A stretch of 64,000 nt of DNA, taken from assembly GCF_051307055.1 (NCBI RefSeq), contig NZ_CP149994.1, positions 930,001-994,000 on the forward strand, in the 5' to 3' direction. Shown piece after piece: positions 34,357-42,909 of the stretch; positions within the stretch are counted from its first letter, which is position 1; each line of letters begins with the position of its first letter. Below the pieces are notes generated by a model. It had not been told where the DNA came from. It saw only the letters and a list, made by a program, of their open reading frames with translations, and did not search any database. The stretch comes from Dryocola sp051307055. Its GTDB lineage: Bacteria; Pseudomonadota; Gammaproteobacteria; Enterobacterales; Enterobacteriaceae. The position numbers and the translations under genes are program-made.

Positions 34357-36060
34357 TCACGCCATCGACGGCGGCGGCAGCCAGGCCTGGGTAAAGTCGA
34401 ACCAGCCCCAGGCGTTAAGTTCGATGCCGTTGACTCCCGGCGGGGCGCTGACCTGGTAGCGATAGTTAAATAATGGCGTGACGATGGCATCGTGCATCAG
34501 CGAGCTGAACACAGCCTGCAAACCAGCATAGCGCTCTGCGTCATCGGGATGGATCTGCACCGCATCAAGCGTGGCCTGCAAATGCGCATACTGGCTACCG
34601 GTTAACAGATGCGACCAGAGCACGTCGCTGCGCAACCACTGCTCGAGCGTATACTCCGGCGCTTCGCCAATCAGCCTGTCGCCCATCACGATATCCGCGT
34701 CGGCTAGCCGTTCGCAGCCAGCCCAGTTTTTTGCGTTATGGAATATCAGCGTCAGCTCGCAGCCGAGCGCGGCGAGATAGCGCTTTAGCTGTTGAGCCAT
34801 AGCATGCAGTTCCACCGGCAGATGGTAAATGAGCGTTAACCGGCGGGGCAGCTTCACCGCCTCCCGTTCCGCCCACTGCGGCATTGTCCAGCCGGGGATC
34901 ATTTCCGTACTCGGCGTAATTAGAGACTCTTCTACCGGCAGCGTGGCGATCACCTCATGGCGTCGCACGATCTGCATCAGCATGCGGGCCTGATCGGGCG
35001 TCAGATTGCCGTTTTGCTTGATGGCCAGATAGCAGAAACCGAGGCTGATACTCTTTTTCACCGGCCGCAGATGGACAAGCTCATCCTGCTGCCCGATGGC
35101 GATCTGCACCGGATGGCGGCAGCTGGTGCCAAGCGTCGCTTCAAAAAGCTGGGGGGTTATCCAGTATTCGATAGCCTTCAGTAAAGGGTGATTCAGGTGA
35201 TAGCTTTCGTGGCTTTCAATGCGCACCAGGTTCGCTTTATAGCTGGCGATACGGAATGCTCCGCAGCCAAGCTGGGTATCGTCGGGATGGGCAAGACGGC
35301 TGCAATAGCTCGCCAGACGCCAGGGCAGCCAGTAATCGGGGCGATGCAATACAAAGCGCAGGCACCGGGCATGAGGCTGTTCGATAGTCTTTACGCTAAT
35401 AAACAGGCGGCGCATCGCGGGGAGCGTTAGCAGCATCAGCAGGCGCTGCTGCAGCTGCGCGGTTTCTACCGCTTCGCCGTTATGCCAGTGCAGCGTTGAG
35501 CGGATAAAAAAGTGCCAGCTCAGGCCATCGTCAGAAACCTGCCAGTGGTGCGCGAGATCGGGCTGGGGCCGCGCGCTGTTTGCCACAAAGCGCGTTAACC
35601 CGGAAAAAATATGCCCGGCAAGATGTTGTTCAGCCCGTCCCGGCAGGAAGCCCGGTTGTAACGCCTCAAGCGGGCGATAGTAAGGAATACGCAGCGTTGG
35701 CGTATCGTTTTGCCATTGCCCGCCGAGAAAAGGCTGCAGCAGGTGACGAAGCTGTTCCGGGGCGATTTGCGCGAGCTCCAGCGCGTTCTGATGCTGCCCT
35801 TTGTGCAGGACCTCTTCCATCATCCCTGAGCGCACGCTGTCCGGCGTCACTAAAAAAGTCAGCTCGCCGCGTTTGCCTCGCCCCGACCGCGCGCGCCAGG
35901 TTAACCAGCCTGCATCTTCCAGTTGCTTCAGTAAGGTACGAACGTGGCGCTCGCTGCAAAAGCAGCGGGCAGCAAGTTCAGCCACGGTTGCCTGCACGGG
36001 CTCACCCGCCGAAGGCTGCCACAATCTCTGATACTGATTAAGCCGATTCAACAGACGCAT
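34357..36060 (-). CDS. ybaE: YbaE, SgrR-family regulator with solute-binding domain
   Basis: 567-aa protein, E. coli YbaE 566. The start at 36060 (MRLLNRLNQYQRLWQPSAG) is chosen by homology over an in-frame ATG 29 codons earlier. A winged-helix DNA-binding domain (about 5-110: CFCSERHVRTLLKQLEDAGW) is followed by an extracytoplasmic-solute-binding-like domain that probably senses a small ligand, as in SgrR. The ligand and target are unknown; the QueC neighbour is conserved in E. coli but does not prove a link. Confidence 0.94.
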   Translation of the reverse strand: MRLLNRLNQYQRLWQPSAGEPVQATVAELAARCFCSERHVRTLLKQLEDAGWLTWRARSGRGKRGELTFLVTPDSVRSGMMEEVLHKGQHQNALELAQIAPEQLRHLLQPFLGGQWQNDTPTLRIPYYRPLEALQPGFLPGRAEQHLAGHIFSGLTRFVANSARPQPDLAHHWQVSDDGLSWHFFIRSTLHWHNGEAVETAQLQQRLLMLLTLPAMRRLFISVKTIEQPHARCLRFVLHRPDYWLPWRLASYCSRLAHPDDTQLGCGAFRIASYKANLVRIESHESYHLNHPLLKAIEYWITPQLFEATLGTSCRHPVQIAIGQQDELVHLRPVKKSISLGFCYLAIKQNGNLTPDQARMLMQIVRRHEVIATLPVEESLITPSTEMIPGWTMPQWAEREAVKLPRRLTLIYHLPVELHAMAQQLKRYLAALGCELTLIFHNAKNWAGCERLADADIVMGDRLIGEAPEYTLEQWLRSDVLWSHLLTGSQYAHLQATLDAVQIHPDDAERYAGLQAVFSSLMHDAIVTPLFNYRYQVSAPPGVNGIELNAWGWFDFTQAWLPPPSMA

Positions 36061-36161
36061 CATTAAACCCGGAACAATTTTTTCGAAGTATTCACTATTA
36101 GTTCCGCATATGCCAGGCAATACTGCAGGACATGTTCGTAAGGTCACAACCGGGAGTATTC

Positions 36162-36983
36162 ATGGCGCGTCTGGCTGCATTTGATATGGATGGCACGTTG
36201 CTGCTGCCCAATCATTATCTTGGTGATGAAACGCTGCGTACGCTTAAGCGCCTGCGCGAAGAGCGCCAAATCACTCTCGCTTTTGCTACCGGCCGCCACG
36301 TACTCGAAATGCGTCACGTTTTAGGATCGCTCGATCTGGAAGCTTTCCTTATTACCGGCAACGGAACGCGCATTCACAGCATGGAAGGAGAGCTGCTGCA
36401 CCGGCAGGATCTCACTCCGGCGGCGGCGGAAAACGTTATTCTCGGCCAGTGGGACACCCAGGCCAGCATGCACGTTTTCAACGACGGCGGCTGGCTGACG
36501 CAGCACGACATCCCTGAACTGCTGCATGCCCACGTTTACAGCGGCTTCAAATATCGTCTGACAGATCTGAAGAGCCTGCCCAAAGATGAAGTGACCAAGA
36601 TCTGCTTCTGCGGCGATCACGACGATCTCAGCCGGCTTAAAATCCAGCTTGGCGAAGCCCTGGGCGATAGCGCATTTCTCTGCTTCTCTGCGGTGGATTG
36701 CCTGGAAGTATTGCCGGTGGGATGCAACAAAGGGTCGGCGCTGGGCATTCTGAGCCGGCATCTTGGCCTGACGATGAAAGATTGCATGGCCTTTGGCGAC
36801 GCGATGAACGACCGCGAAATGCTCTCGCTGGTCGGTCAAGGTTTGATTATGGGCAACGCGATGGCCCAGCTGAAAGCGGATTTACCCCACCTGCCGGTGA
36901 TTGGTCACTGCAGTAAGCAGGCGGTTTCACATTATTTAACGCATTGGCTGGATACACCGAACCTTACTTATTCCCCCGAATGA
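36162..36983 (+). CDS. cof: Cof, HAD-family HMP-PP phosphatase
   Basis: Hydrolase of 273 aa (E. coli 272) that dephosphorylates the thiamine precursor HMP pyrophosphate and other phosphates. HAD motif I is AAFDMDGTLL (4-13), with the type IIB cap in the middle and motif IV in MAFGDAMNDREML. The start at 36162 (MARLAAFDMDG) matches E. coli; the open frame begins ten codons earlier. Convergent with cdsH. Confidence 0.96.
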   Translation: MARLAAFDMDGTLLLPNHYLGDETLRTLKRLREERQITLAFATGRHVLEMRHVLGSLDLEAFLITGNGTRIHSMEGELLHRQDLTPAAAENVILGQWDTQASMHVFNDGGWLTQHDIPELLHAHVYSGFKYRLTDLKSLPKDEVTKICFCGDHDDLSRLKIQLGEALGDSAFLCFSAVDCLEVLPVGCNKGSALGILSRHLGLTMKDCMAFGDAMNDREMLSLVGQGLIMGNAMAQLKADLPHLPVIGHCSKQAVSHYLTHWLDTPNLTYSPE

Positions 36984-36999
36984 CAAGGTATTTTCAGCA

Positions 37000-37029
37000 G
37001 GCCGGGCATAAAACCCGGCCTCTTTTTTA
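37000..37029 (+). terminator. Terminator between cof and cdsH
   Basis: AGGCCGGG (37000-37007) pairs perfectly with CCCGGCCT (37015-37022), followed by CTTTTTT on the plus strand. It ends at the stop codon of the convergent cdsH. Confidence 0.8.
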
Positions 37030-38073
37030 TTGCAGCAGATTCTGGATTTCCGCCCGCCACGGCTGCAAATCGCCGATATTCGCCTGCACCCAGTCCGGGT
37101 TGTAATAGGTTTCCAGGTAGCGCTCGCCGCTGTCGCAAAGCAGCGTCACAATCGCACCCGTACGGCCTTCGGTGCGCATACGAACCGCCATCTGCAACGC
37201 ACCCCACATATTTGTCCCGGTTGATGCGCCCACTTTGCGACCCAGCATCGACTCCAGCCATTGCATGGTGGCGACGCTTGCTGCATCCGGCACACGCAAC
37301 ATTTCATCAATCACATCCGGGATAAACGAAGGTTCGCAGCGCGGGCGCCCGATGCCTTCGATTTTACTGCCCGCTTTGCTGCTAAGATCGCAGTTACGCT
37401 GATGCCAGTAGTCGAGAAAGACAGAGTTCTGCGGATCGACCACCAGAAGCCGGGTCGGATGACCCTGATAACGCAGGTAGCGGCCAATGGTCGCTGAGGT
37501 GCCGCCCGTACCGGCGCTCATCACGATATAATCCGGCACCGGATGCGGCTCATGCGCCATCTGATGAAAAATACTGTCGGCGATATTGTTATTGCCGCGC
37601 CAGTCGGTTGCGCGCTCGGCGTAGGTAAACTGATCCATATAGTGGCCGTTCAGCTCGCGGGCCAGCATCTCGGAAGCGGCGTAGATTTCGCAGGCGCTCT
37701 CTACAAAATGGCAGCGGCCGCCATAAAACTCGATCTGCTCGACTTTACGTTTTGCGGTGCAGCCAGGCATGACGGCGATAAACGGCAGCCCCAGCAGGCG
37801 AGCGAAATAGGCCTCAGAGACGGCAGTTGAACCGGAAGAGGCCTCGATAATCGTGGTCCCTTCTTTAATCCAGCCATTACACAAACCGTAGAGAAACAGC
37901 GACCGCGCCAGACGGTGCTTCAGGCTACCCGTTGGATGCGTGCTTTCATCTTTCAGGTAGAGCTGAATCCCGGGAAAGGCGGGCAAGGCGAGGCGGATAA
38001 GATGCGTGTCTGCCGAACGTTGGTAATCGGCGTTAATTTCGCTAATAGCGTGTTTTACCCAGCTGCTGGTCAT
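37027..38073 (-). CDS. cdsH: CdsH-like PLP-dependent cysteine desulfhydrase
   Basis: 348-aa fold-type II pyridoxal-phosphate enzyme of the cysteine synthase family. The cofactor lysine is in TGSLKHRLARS (about residue 52) and the phosphate loop is SAGTGGTSATIGRYL. Absent from this position in E. coli K-12. In Salmonella a homologue (cdsH, STM0458) next to ybaO/decR degrades cysteine to pyruvate, ammonia and sulfide. Here it is likewise divergent from decR across 115 bases with a palindromic operator candidate, which supports the same role. A cysteine synthase-like activity is the alternative. Confidence 0.85.
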   Translation of the reverse strand: MTSSWVKHAISEINADYQRSADTHLIRLALPAFPGIQLYLKDESTHPTGSLKHRLARSLFLYGLCNGWIKEGTTIIEASSGSTAVSEAYFARLLGLPFIAVMPGCTAKRKVEQIEFYGGRCHFVESACEIYAASEMLARELNGHYMDQFTYAERATDWRGNNNIADSIFHQMAHEPHPVPDYIVMSAGTGGTSATIGRYLRYQGHPTRLLVVDPQNSVFLDYWHQRNCDLSSKAGSKIEGIGRPRCEPSFIPDVIDEMLRVPDAASVATMQWLESMLGRKVGASTGTNMWGALQMAVRMRTEGRTGAIVTLLCDSGERYLETYYNPDWVQANIGDLQPWRAEIQNLLQ

Positions 38074-38160
38074 GATCGGGATCCGTTTGTCTGTTTGTGC
38101 CTAGCGTAATGCAAAAGAAGGATAAAAAAGTTGTCATTTTGCCTGCGGAAAGCTTTACTT

Positions 38161-38177
38161 GGAGAAAAAATTTCTCC
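38161..38177. promoter_or_regulatory. Candidate DecR operator
   Basis: GGAGAAA-AAA-TTTCTCC is a perfect palindrome with 7-base arms. It lies 11 bases before the decR start and 87 bases before the cdsH start. Short A/T-centred palindromes are usual for Lrp/AsnC regulators. Confidence 0.6.
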
Positions 38178-38188
38178 AGAAGGTGGTT

Positions 38189-38650
38189 ATGCTAGATAAA
38201 ATTGACCGCAAGCTATTATCTTTGCTGCAGGTAGACTGCACCCTCTCTTTGCAGGCGCTGGCGGATGCCGTTAATCTGACCACCACGCCCTGCTGGAAAC
38301 GCCTGAAAAAACTTGAAGAGGATGGCGTGGTGCGCGCGAAAGTCGCGTTGCTGGACCCTGAAAAGCTGGGCCTGGGCCTCACGGCTTTCGTGCTGATAAA
38401 AACCCAGCAGCACAGCAGCGAGTGGTACGGCAAATTTGTGAGCGTAGTGGAAGAGATGCCCGAAGTGCTCGGCTTCTGGCGAATGGCCGGGGAATATGAC
38501 TACCTGATGCGTGTGCAGGTGGCGGACATGAAGCGTTACGACGATTTTTATAAGCGTCTGGTCAACGGTATGCCTGGCCTGAGCGATGTAACTTCGAGTT
38601 TTGCCATGGAACAGATAAAATACACGACAGCCTTGCCGATAAGCGGCTAA
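38189..38650 (+). CDS. decR: DecR (YbaO/CyuR), Lrp/AsnC-family cysteine-responsive regulator
   Basis: 153 aa, E. coli 152. The start at 38189 (MLDKIDRKLLSLLQVDC) follows GAAGGTGG. The N-terminal helix-turn-helix is LADAVNLTTTPCWKRLKKLEEDG; the C-terminal RAM domain contains VLGFWRMAGEYDYLMRVQVAD. In E. coli it activates the cysteine-catabolic cyu (yhaOM) genes; beside cdsH it probably controls that gene and itself. mdlA follows on the same strand. Confidence 0.95.
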   Translation: MLDKIDRKLLSLLQVDCTLSLQALADAVNLTTTPCWKRLKKLEEDGVVRAKVALLDPEKLGLGLTAFVLIKTQQHSSEWYGKFVSVVEEMPEVLGFWRMAGEYDYLMRVQVADMKRYDDFYKRLVNGMPGLSDVTSSFAMEQIKYTTALPISG

Positions 38651-38726
38651 CCACGCTGCGTTTTAGCGTTTTTCGGCACATCCTTAAAGCCCTCGTCGGC
38701 AGACTGCAAATCAGGAATAAAACCGC

Positions 38727-40502
38727 GTGCGATTATTTGCTCAATTAAGCTGGTACTTCACCCGAGAATGGCGCCGCTATCTCGGGGCGGTGGCCTTGCT
38801 TATCATCATCGCTATGCTGCAACTGGTGCCGCCAAAACTGGTGGGCGTAATTGTGGATGGCGTCACTGAACATCGCCTGTCAGGGCAACAGGTGCTGATG
38901 TGGCTTGGCGTGATGATTGTAATTGCCGTTGTGGTTTATGCGCTGCGCTACGTGTGGCGCGTGCTGCTGTTTGGCGCCTCTTACCAGCTTGCGGTCGAAC
39001 TGCGTGAAAATTATTACCGGCAGCTTAGCCGCCAACATCCCGAATTCTACCTTCGCCATCGTACCGGCGACCTGATGGCGCGCGCGACGAACGACGTAGA
39101 CCGCGTGGTATTTGCAGCAGGCGAAGGCGTGCTGACGCTGGTGGACTCGCTGGTGATGGGCTGCGCGGTGCTGATTGTCATGTCGACGCAGATTAGCTGG
39201 GAGTTAACGCTGCTGGCGCTGCTGCCTATGCCGGTGATGGCACTGGTTATCAAGCGTTACGGCGACCAGCTACACCAGCGTTTCAAGCTCGCGCAGGCCG
39301 CGTTCTCCACGCTTAACGATCGTACCCAGGAAAGCTTAACCAGCATCCGGATGATCAAAGCTTTTGGCCTGGAGGATCGCCAGTCGGCGTTATTCGCCTC
39401 CGAAGCGCAGGACGCCGGGGCGAAGAATATGCGCGTGGCGCGCGTGGACGCCCGTTTCGACCCAACCATTTATATCGCCATCGGCACGGCAAACCTGCTG
39501 GCGGTAGGGGGCGGAAGCTGGATGGTGATGCAGGGCGCGTTAACGCTCGGGCAGCTCACAAGCTTTGTGATGTACCTGGGCCTGATGATCTGGCCGATGC
39601 TGGCGCTGGCGTGGATGTTTAATATCGTCGAGCGCGGCAGCGCCGCCTATAGCCGTATTCGCAGTATGCTGGAAGAGGCGCCGTCGGTGGTCGACGGCGA
39701 GAAAGCGGCGCCGGAAGGCCGTGGCATCGTGCAAGCGAATATTCGCGCTTTTTACTATCCGCAAACCGCCCAGCCGACGCTTGAGAACGTTTCATTCACC
39801 CTTAAGCCCGGCGGCATGCTTGGGCTATGCGGCCCTACCGGCGCGGGGAAAAGCACCATTTTATCCCTGCTTCAGCGCCATTTTGACATCGATCAGGGCG
39901 ATATCCGTTTTCACGATATGCCGCTGGTGCAGATGCAGCTCGACGCCTGGCGCAGCCGCCTGGCGGTCGTTAACCAGACGCCGTTCCTGTTCTCAGACAC
40001 CGTGGCGAACAATATCGCGCTGGGTAAACCGGACGCCACGCGGCAGGAAGTTGAACGCGTCGCCCGTCTTGCCAGCGTCCATGAAGATATTTTGCGCCTG
40101 CCTCAGGGCTACGAAACGGAAGTGGGTGAGCGCGGCGTGATGCTCTCCGGCGGGCAGAAACAGCGTATCTCTATCGCCCGCGCGCTTTTGCTGGATGCGG
40201 AGATACTTATTCTCGACGACGCGCTTTCGGCGGTAGACGGGCGTACCGAACATCAAATTCTCCACAACCTGCGCCAGTGGGGCGAGAACCGCACGGTGAT
40301 TATCAGCGCACACCGCCTGTCGGCCCTGACCGAAGCCAGCGAGATTCTGGTCATGCAGCACGGGCACGTGGCCCAGCGGGGCAACCACGAGGCGCTGGTT
40401 TCCCAGCCGAGCTGGTATCGCGACATGTACCGCTATCAGCAGCTGGAAGCCGCGCTGGACGATGCGCCTGAGGCGGTCGAGACGGAGGAAGCCAATGCGT
40501 AA
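38727..40502 (+). CDS. mdlA: MdlA, ABC exporter half-transporter
   Basis: 591-aa half-transporter: six membrane helices (about 20-300) and a C-terminal nucleotide-binding domain with Walker A GPTGAGKSTI, signature LSGGQKQR and Walker B LILDDALSAVD. The usual catalytic glutamate after Walker B is aspartate, suggesting a degenerate site within an MdlA-MdlB heterodimer, a pattern common to such pairs. Start codon GTG as in E. coli. The substrate is unknown. Overlaps mdlB by eight bases. Confidence 0.95.
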   Translation: MRLFAQLSWYFTREWRRYLGAVALLIIIAMLQLVPPKLVGVIVDGVTEHRLSGQQVLMWLGVMIVIAVVVYALRYVWRVLLFGASYQLAVELRENYYRQLSRQHPEFYLRHRTGDLMARATNDVDRVVFAAGEGVLTLVDSLVMGCAVLIVMSTQISWELTLLALLPMPVMALVIKRYGDQLHQRFKLAQAAFSTLNDRTQESLTSIRMIKAFGLEDRQSALFASEAQDAGAKNMRVARVDARFDPTIYIAIGTANLLAVGGGSWMVMQGALTLGQLTSFVMYLGLMIWPMLALAWMFNIVERGSAAYSRIRSMLEEAPSVVDGEKAAPEGRGIVQANIRAFYYPQTAQPTLENVSFTLKPGGMLGLCGPTGAGKSTILSLLQRHFDIDQGDIRFHDMPLVQMQLDAWRSRLAVVNQTPFLFSDTVANNIALGKPDATRQEVERVARLASVHEDILRLPQGYETEVGERGVMLSGGQKQRISIARALLLDAEILILDDALSAVDGRTEHQILHNLRQWGENRTVIISAHRLSALTEASEILVMQHGHVAQRGNHEALVSQPSWYRDMYRYQQLEAALDDAPEAVETEEANA

Positions 40503-42273
40503 GTTACACAAGCAGTGGCCGACGATAAAACGCCTTCTGGCCTACGGTTCGCCGTGGCGCAAACCGCTGGCGGGAGCCGTGGTAATGCTGTGGATTGCGG
40601 CAGCGGCGGAAGTCACCGGCCCGGTGCTGGTGAGCTATTTCATCGATAATATGGTGTCGCAAAATCGCTTGCCGGTGGCGCTGGTGGCCGGGCTTGCCGC
40701 GGCTTATCTGCTGCTTGCTATTACGGCTGCAGGGCTGCATTACTGGCAGGCGTTGCTGTTCAACCAGGCCGCCGTAGGCGTGGTGCAAAAACTACGTACC
40801 GACGTGATGGATGCGGCGCTTCGCCAGCCGTTGAGCGCCTTTGATACCCAGCCCGTAGGGCAGCTGATTTCCCGTGTTACCAACGACACGGAAGTGATCC
40901 GCGATCTCTACGTCACCGTCGTCGCTACGGTATTGCGCAGCGCGGCGTTAATTGGCGCAATGCTGGTGGCGATGTTCAGCCTCGACTGGCGTATGGCGCT
41001 GGTCGCCGTCACTATCTTCCCGGCCGTCCTGATTGTAATGGTGATTTACCAGCGCTACAGCACGCCGATTGTGCGCCGGGTGCGCAGCTATCTGGCGGAT
41101 ATTAACGATGGCTTCAACGAAGTCATCAACGGCATGGGCGTTATCCAGCAGTTCCGCCAGCAGGCGAGGTTTGGCGAACGTATGGGGGCGGCGAGCCGTT
41201 CGCACTACCTGGCGCGTATGCAAACCCTGCGGCTGGACGGTTTTCTGCTGCGGCCGTTGCTCAGCCTCTTCTCTGCGCTGGTGCTTTGCGGCTTACTGAT
41301 GCTGTTCGGCTTCACCTCGGTCGGCACGATTGAAGTGGGCGTGCTGTACGCCTTTATCAACTATCTTGGCCGTCTTAACGAACCGCTTATCGAACTGACC
41401 ACTCAGCAGTCGATGCTGCAGCAGGCGGTAGTGGCCGGGGAGCGCGTCTTCGAGCTGATGGATGGCAAACGCCAGGATTACGGCGGCGATACTCGCCCGC
41501 TGGAAAGCGGCAGTATCTCCGTGGACAACGTCTCTTTTGCCTACCGTGGCGATCGCCTGGTGCTGCAGGACATTAATCTGGAAGTAGCGTCGCGCAGCTT
41601 TGTGGCGCTGGTGGGGCATACGGGCAGCGGGAAAAGCACGCTGGCCAACCTGCTGATGGGCTACTACCCGCTTACCCGCGGTGAAATTCGGCTGGATAAC
41701 CGCCCGTTAGATACGCTCAGTCACGATACCCTGCGCCGGGGCGTTGCGATGGTACAACAGGATCCGGTGGTGCTGGCGGACTCGTTCTTTGTCAACGTAA
41801 CCCTGGGACGTGACATCAGCGAAGCGGCCGTCTGGCAGGCGCTGGAAACGGTGCAGCTGGCGGATCTCGCTCGCACGATGGCTGATGGCATCCACACCCG
41901 GCTGGGCGAACAGGGCAACAATTTGTCCGTTGGGCAAAAACAGCTGCTGGCGCTGGCGCGCGTGCTGGTCGATGCGCCGCAAATCCTTATTCTGGATGAA
42001 GCGACCGCGAACATCGACTCCGGCACCGAGCAGGCTATCCAGCAGGCGCTTGCGGCCATTCGCGAACAGACAACGCTTGTGGTGATCGCCCACCGCTTAT
42101 CGACGATTACCGACGCGGACACCATTCTGGTGCTGCATCGCGGTCAGGCGGTCGAGCGGGGCACGCACAGCGAACTGCTGGCCGCAGAAGGGCGCTACTG
42201 GCAGATGTATCAGCTGCAGCTGGCCGGTGAAGAACTGGCGGCCGCCACGCGCGAGGAGTCGCTAATCGCCTGA
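40495..42273 (+). CDS. mdlB: MdlB, ABC exporter half-transporter
   Basis: 592-aa partner of MdlA (E. coli 593). The start at 40495 (MRKLHKQWPTIKRLLAYGSP) overlaps the mdlA stop, indicating coupled translation. Six membrane helices are followed by a nucleotide-binding domain: Walker A GHTGSGKSTL, signature LSVGQKQ and Walker B LILDEATANID with the catalytic glutamate. The paired cassette is likely an inner-membrane exporter of unknown substrate. Confidence 0.95.
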   Translation: MRKLHKQWPTIKRLLAYGSPWRKPLAGAVVMLWIAAAAEVTGPVLVSYFIDNMVSQNRLPVALVAGLAAAYLLLAITAAGLHYWQALLFNQAAVGVVQKLRTDVMDAALRQPLSAFDTQPVGQLISRVTNDTEVIRDLYVTVVATVLRSAALIGAMLVAMFSLDWRMALVAVTIFPAVLIVMVIYQRYSTPIVRRVRSYLADINDGFNEVINGMGVIQQFRQQARFGERMGAASRSHYLARMQTLRLDGFLLRPLLSLFSALVLCGLLMLFGFTSVGTIEVGVLYAFINYLGRLNEPLIELTTQQSMLQQAVVAGERVFELMDGKRQDYGGDTRPLESGSISVDNVSFAYRGDRLVLQDINLEVASRSFVALVGHTGSGKSTLANLLMGYYPLTRGEIRLDNRPLDTLSHDTLRRGVAMVQQDPVVLADSFFVNVTLGRDISEAAVWQALETVQLADLARTMADGIHTRLGEQGNNLSVGQKQLLALARVLVDAPQILILDEATANIDSGTEQAIQQALAAIREQTTLVVIAHRLSTITDADTILVLHRGQAVERGTHSELLAAEGRYWQMYQLQLAGEELAAATREESLIA

Positions 42274-42348
42274 TGCACCAGCATCAGGCAGTAAACAGGG
42301 GCAACGCCAGTTTGGGTTCCCCGTTGGTGCAATACTGAAACGCAACGC

Positions 42349-42363
42349 GCACCAGCATAGTGC
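42349..42363. promoter_or_regulatory. Candidate NtrC binding site of glnK
   Basis: GCACC-AGCAT-AGTGC matches the NtrC consensus GCACC-N5-GGTGC except at one base. It lies about 110 bases upstream of the sigma54 promoter, a usual enhancer distance. Confidence 0.65.
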
Positions 42364-42470
42364 GTTTTTTCTTCCCAGGAACAATCTTAATTCCCGTACC
42401 TCCTTTTCCATCCTGAAAAACCTCCCGACAACGCTGATTAAGCCGGCGTAAAAAGCAGTGCTTTCATTTC

Positions 42471-42485
42471 TGGCACGGAGCTTGC
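42471..42485 (+). promoter_or_regulatory. Sigma54 promoter of glnK-amtB
   Basis: TGGCACGGAGCTTGC has GG and GC with exact -24/-12 spacing. It lies 55 bases before the glnK start and fits nitrogen-limitation control by NtrC. Confidence 0.85.
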
Positions 42486-42540
42486 TTTATCTCCATCGTG
42501 AAGCCGTGCACTTACCCGTTGTCTTACCGGAGGGGAATCT

Positions 42541-42879
42541 ATGAAGCTGGTTACCGTGGTAATCAAACCGTTCAAGCTTGAAGACGTTCGTGAAGCGTTG
42601 TCTTCCATCGGCATTCAGGGCCTGACCGTCACTGAAGTAAAAGGCTTTGGCCGTCAGAAGGGTCATGCAGAGTTGTATCGCGGGGCGGAATATAGCGTTA
42701 ATTTCCTGCCAAAAGTGAAAATCGACGTCGCCATAGCCGATGACCAGCTTGATGAAGTAATTGATGTCATTAGCAAAGCTGCCTACACAGGCAAAATCGG
42801 CGACGGCAAAATTTTCGTTGCCGAGCTGCAACGCGTCATTCGAATTCGTACCGGCGAAGCCGACGAAGCCGCACTGTAA
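42541..42879 (+). CDS. glnK: GlnK, PII nitrogen signal protein
   Basis: 112-aa trimeric PII protein that senses ATP, ADP and 2-oxoglutarate and blocks AmtB when nitrogen is plentiful. The uridylylated tyrosine is in the T-loop GHAELYRGAEY (Y51), and the C-loop RIRTGEADEAAL is intact. Preceded by GGAGGGG and followed after 30 bases by amtB, the universal pairing. Confidence 0.98.
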   Translation: MKLVTVVIKPFKLEDVREALSSIGIQGLTVTEVKGFGRQKGHAELYRGAEYSVNFLPKVKIDVAIADDQLDEVIDVISKAAYTGKIGDGKIFVAELQRVIRIRTGEADEAAL

Positions 42880-42909
42880 GCCTCCCCAATCGTAAAAGGG
42901 ACAGAAAAA

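Noticed and set aside
42274..42348. A second NtrC site upstream of glnK
   Set aside because: Only a half-site (GGTGCAAT) is visible; the match is too weak to list.
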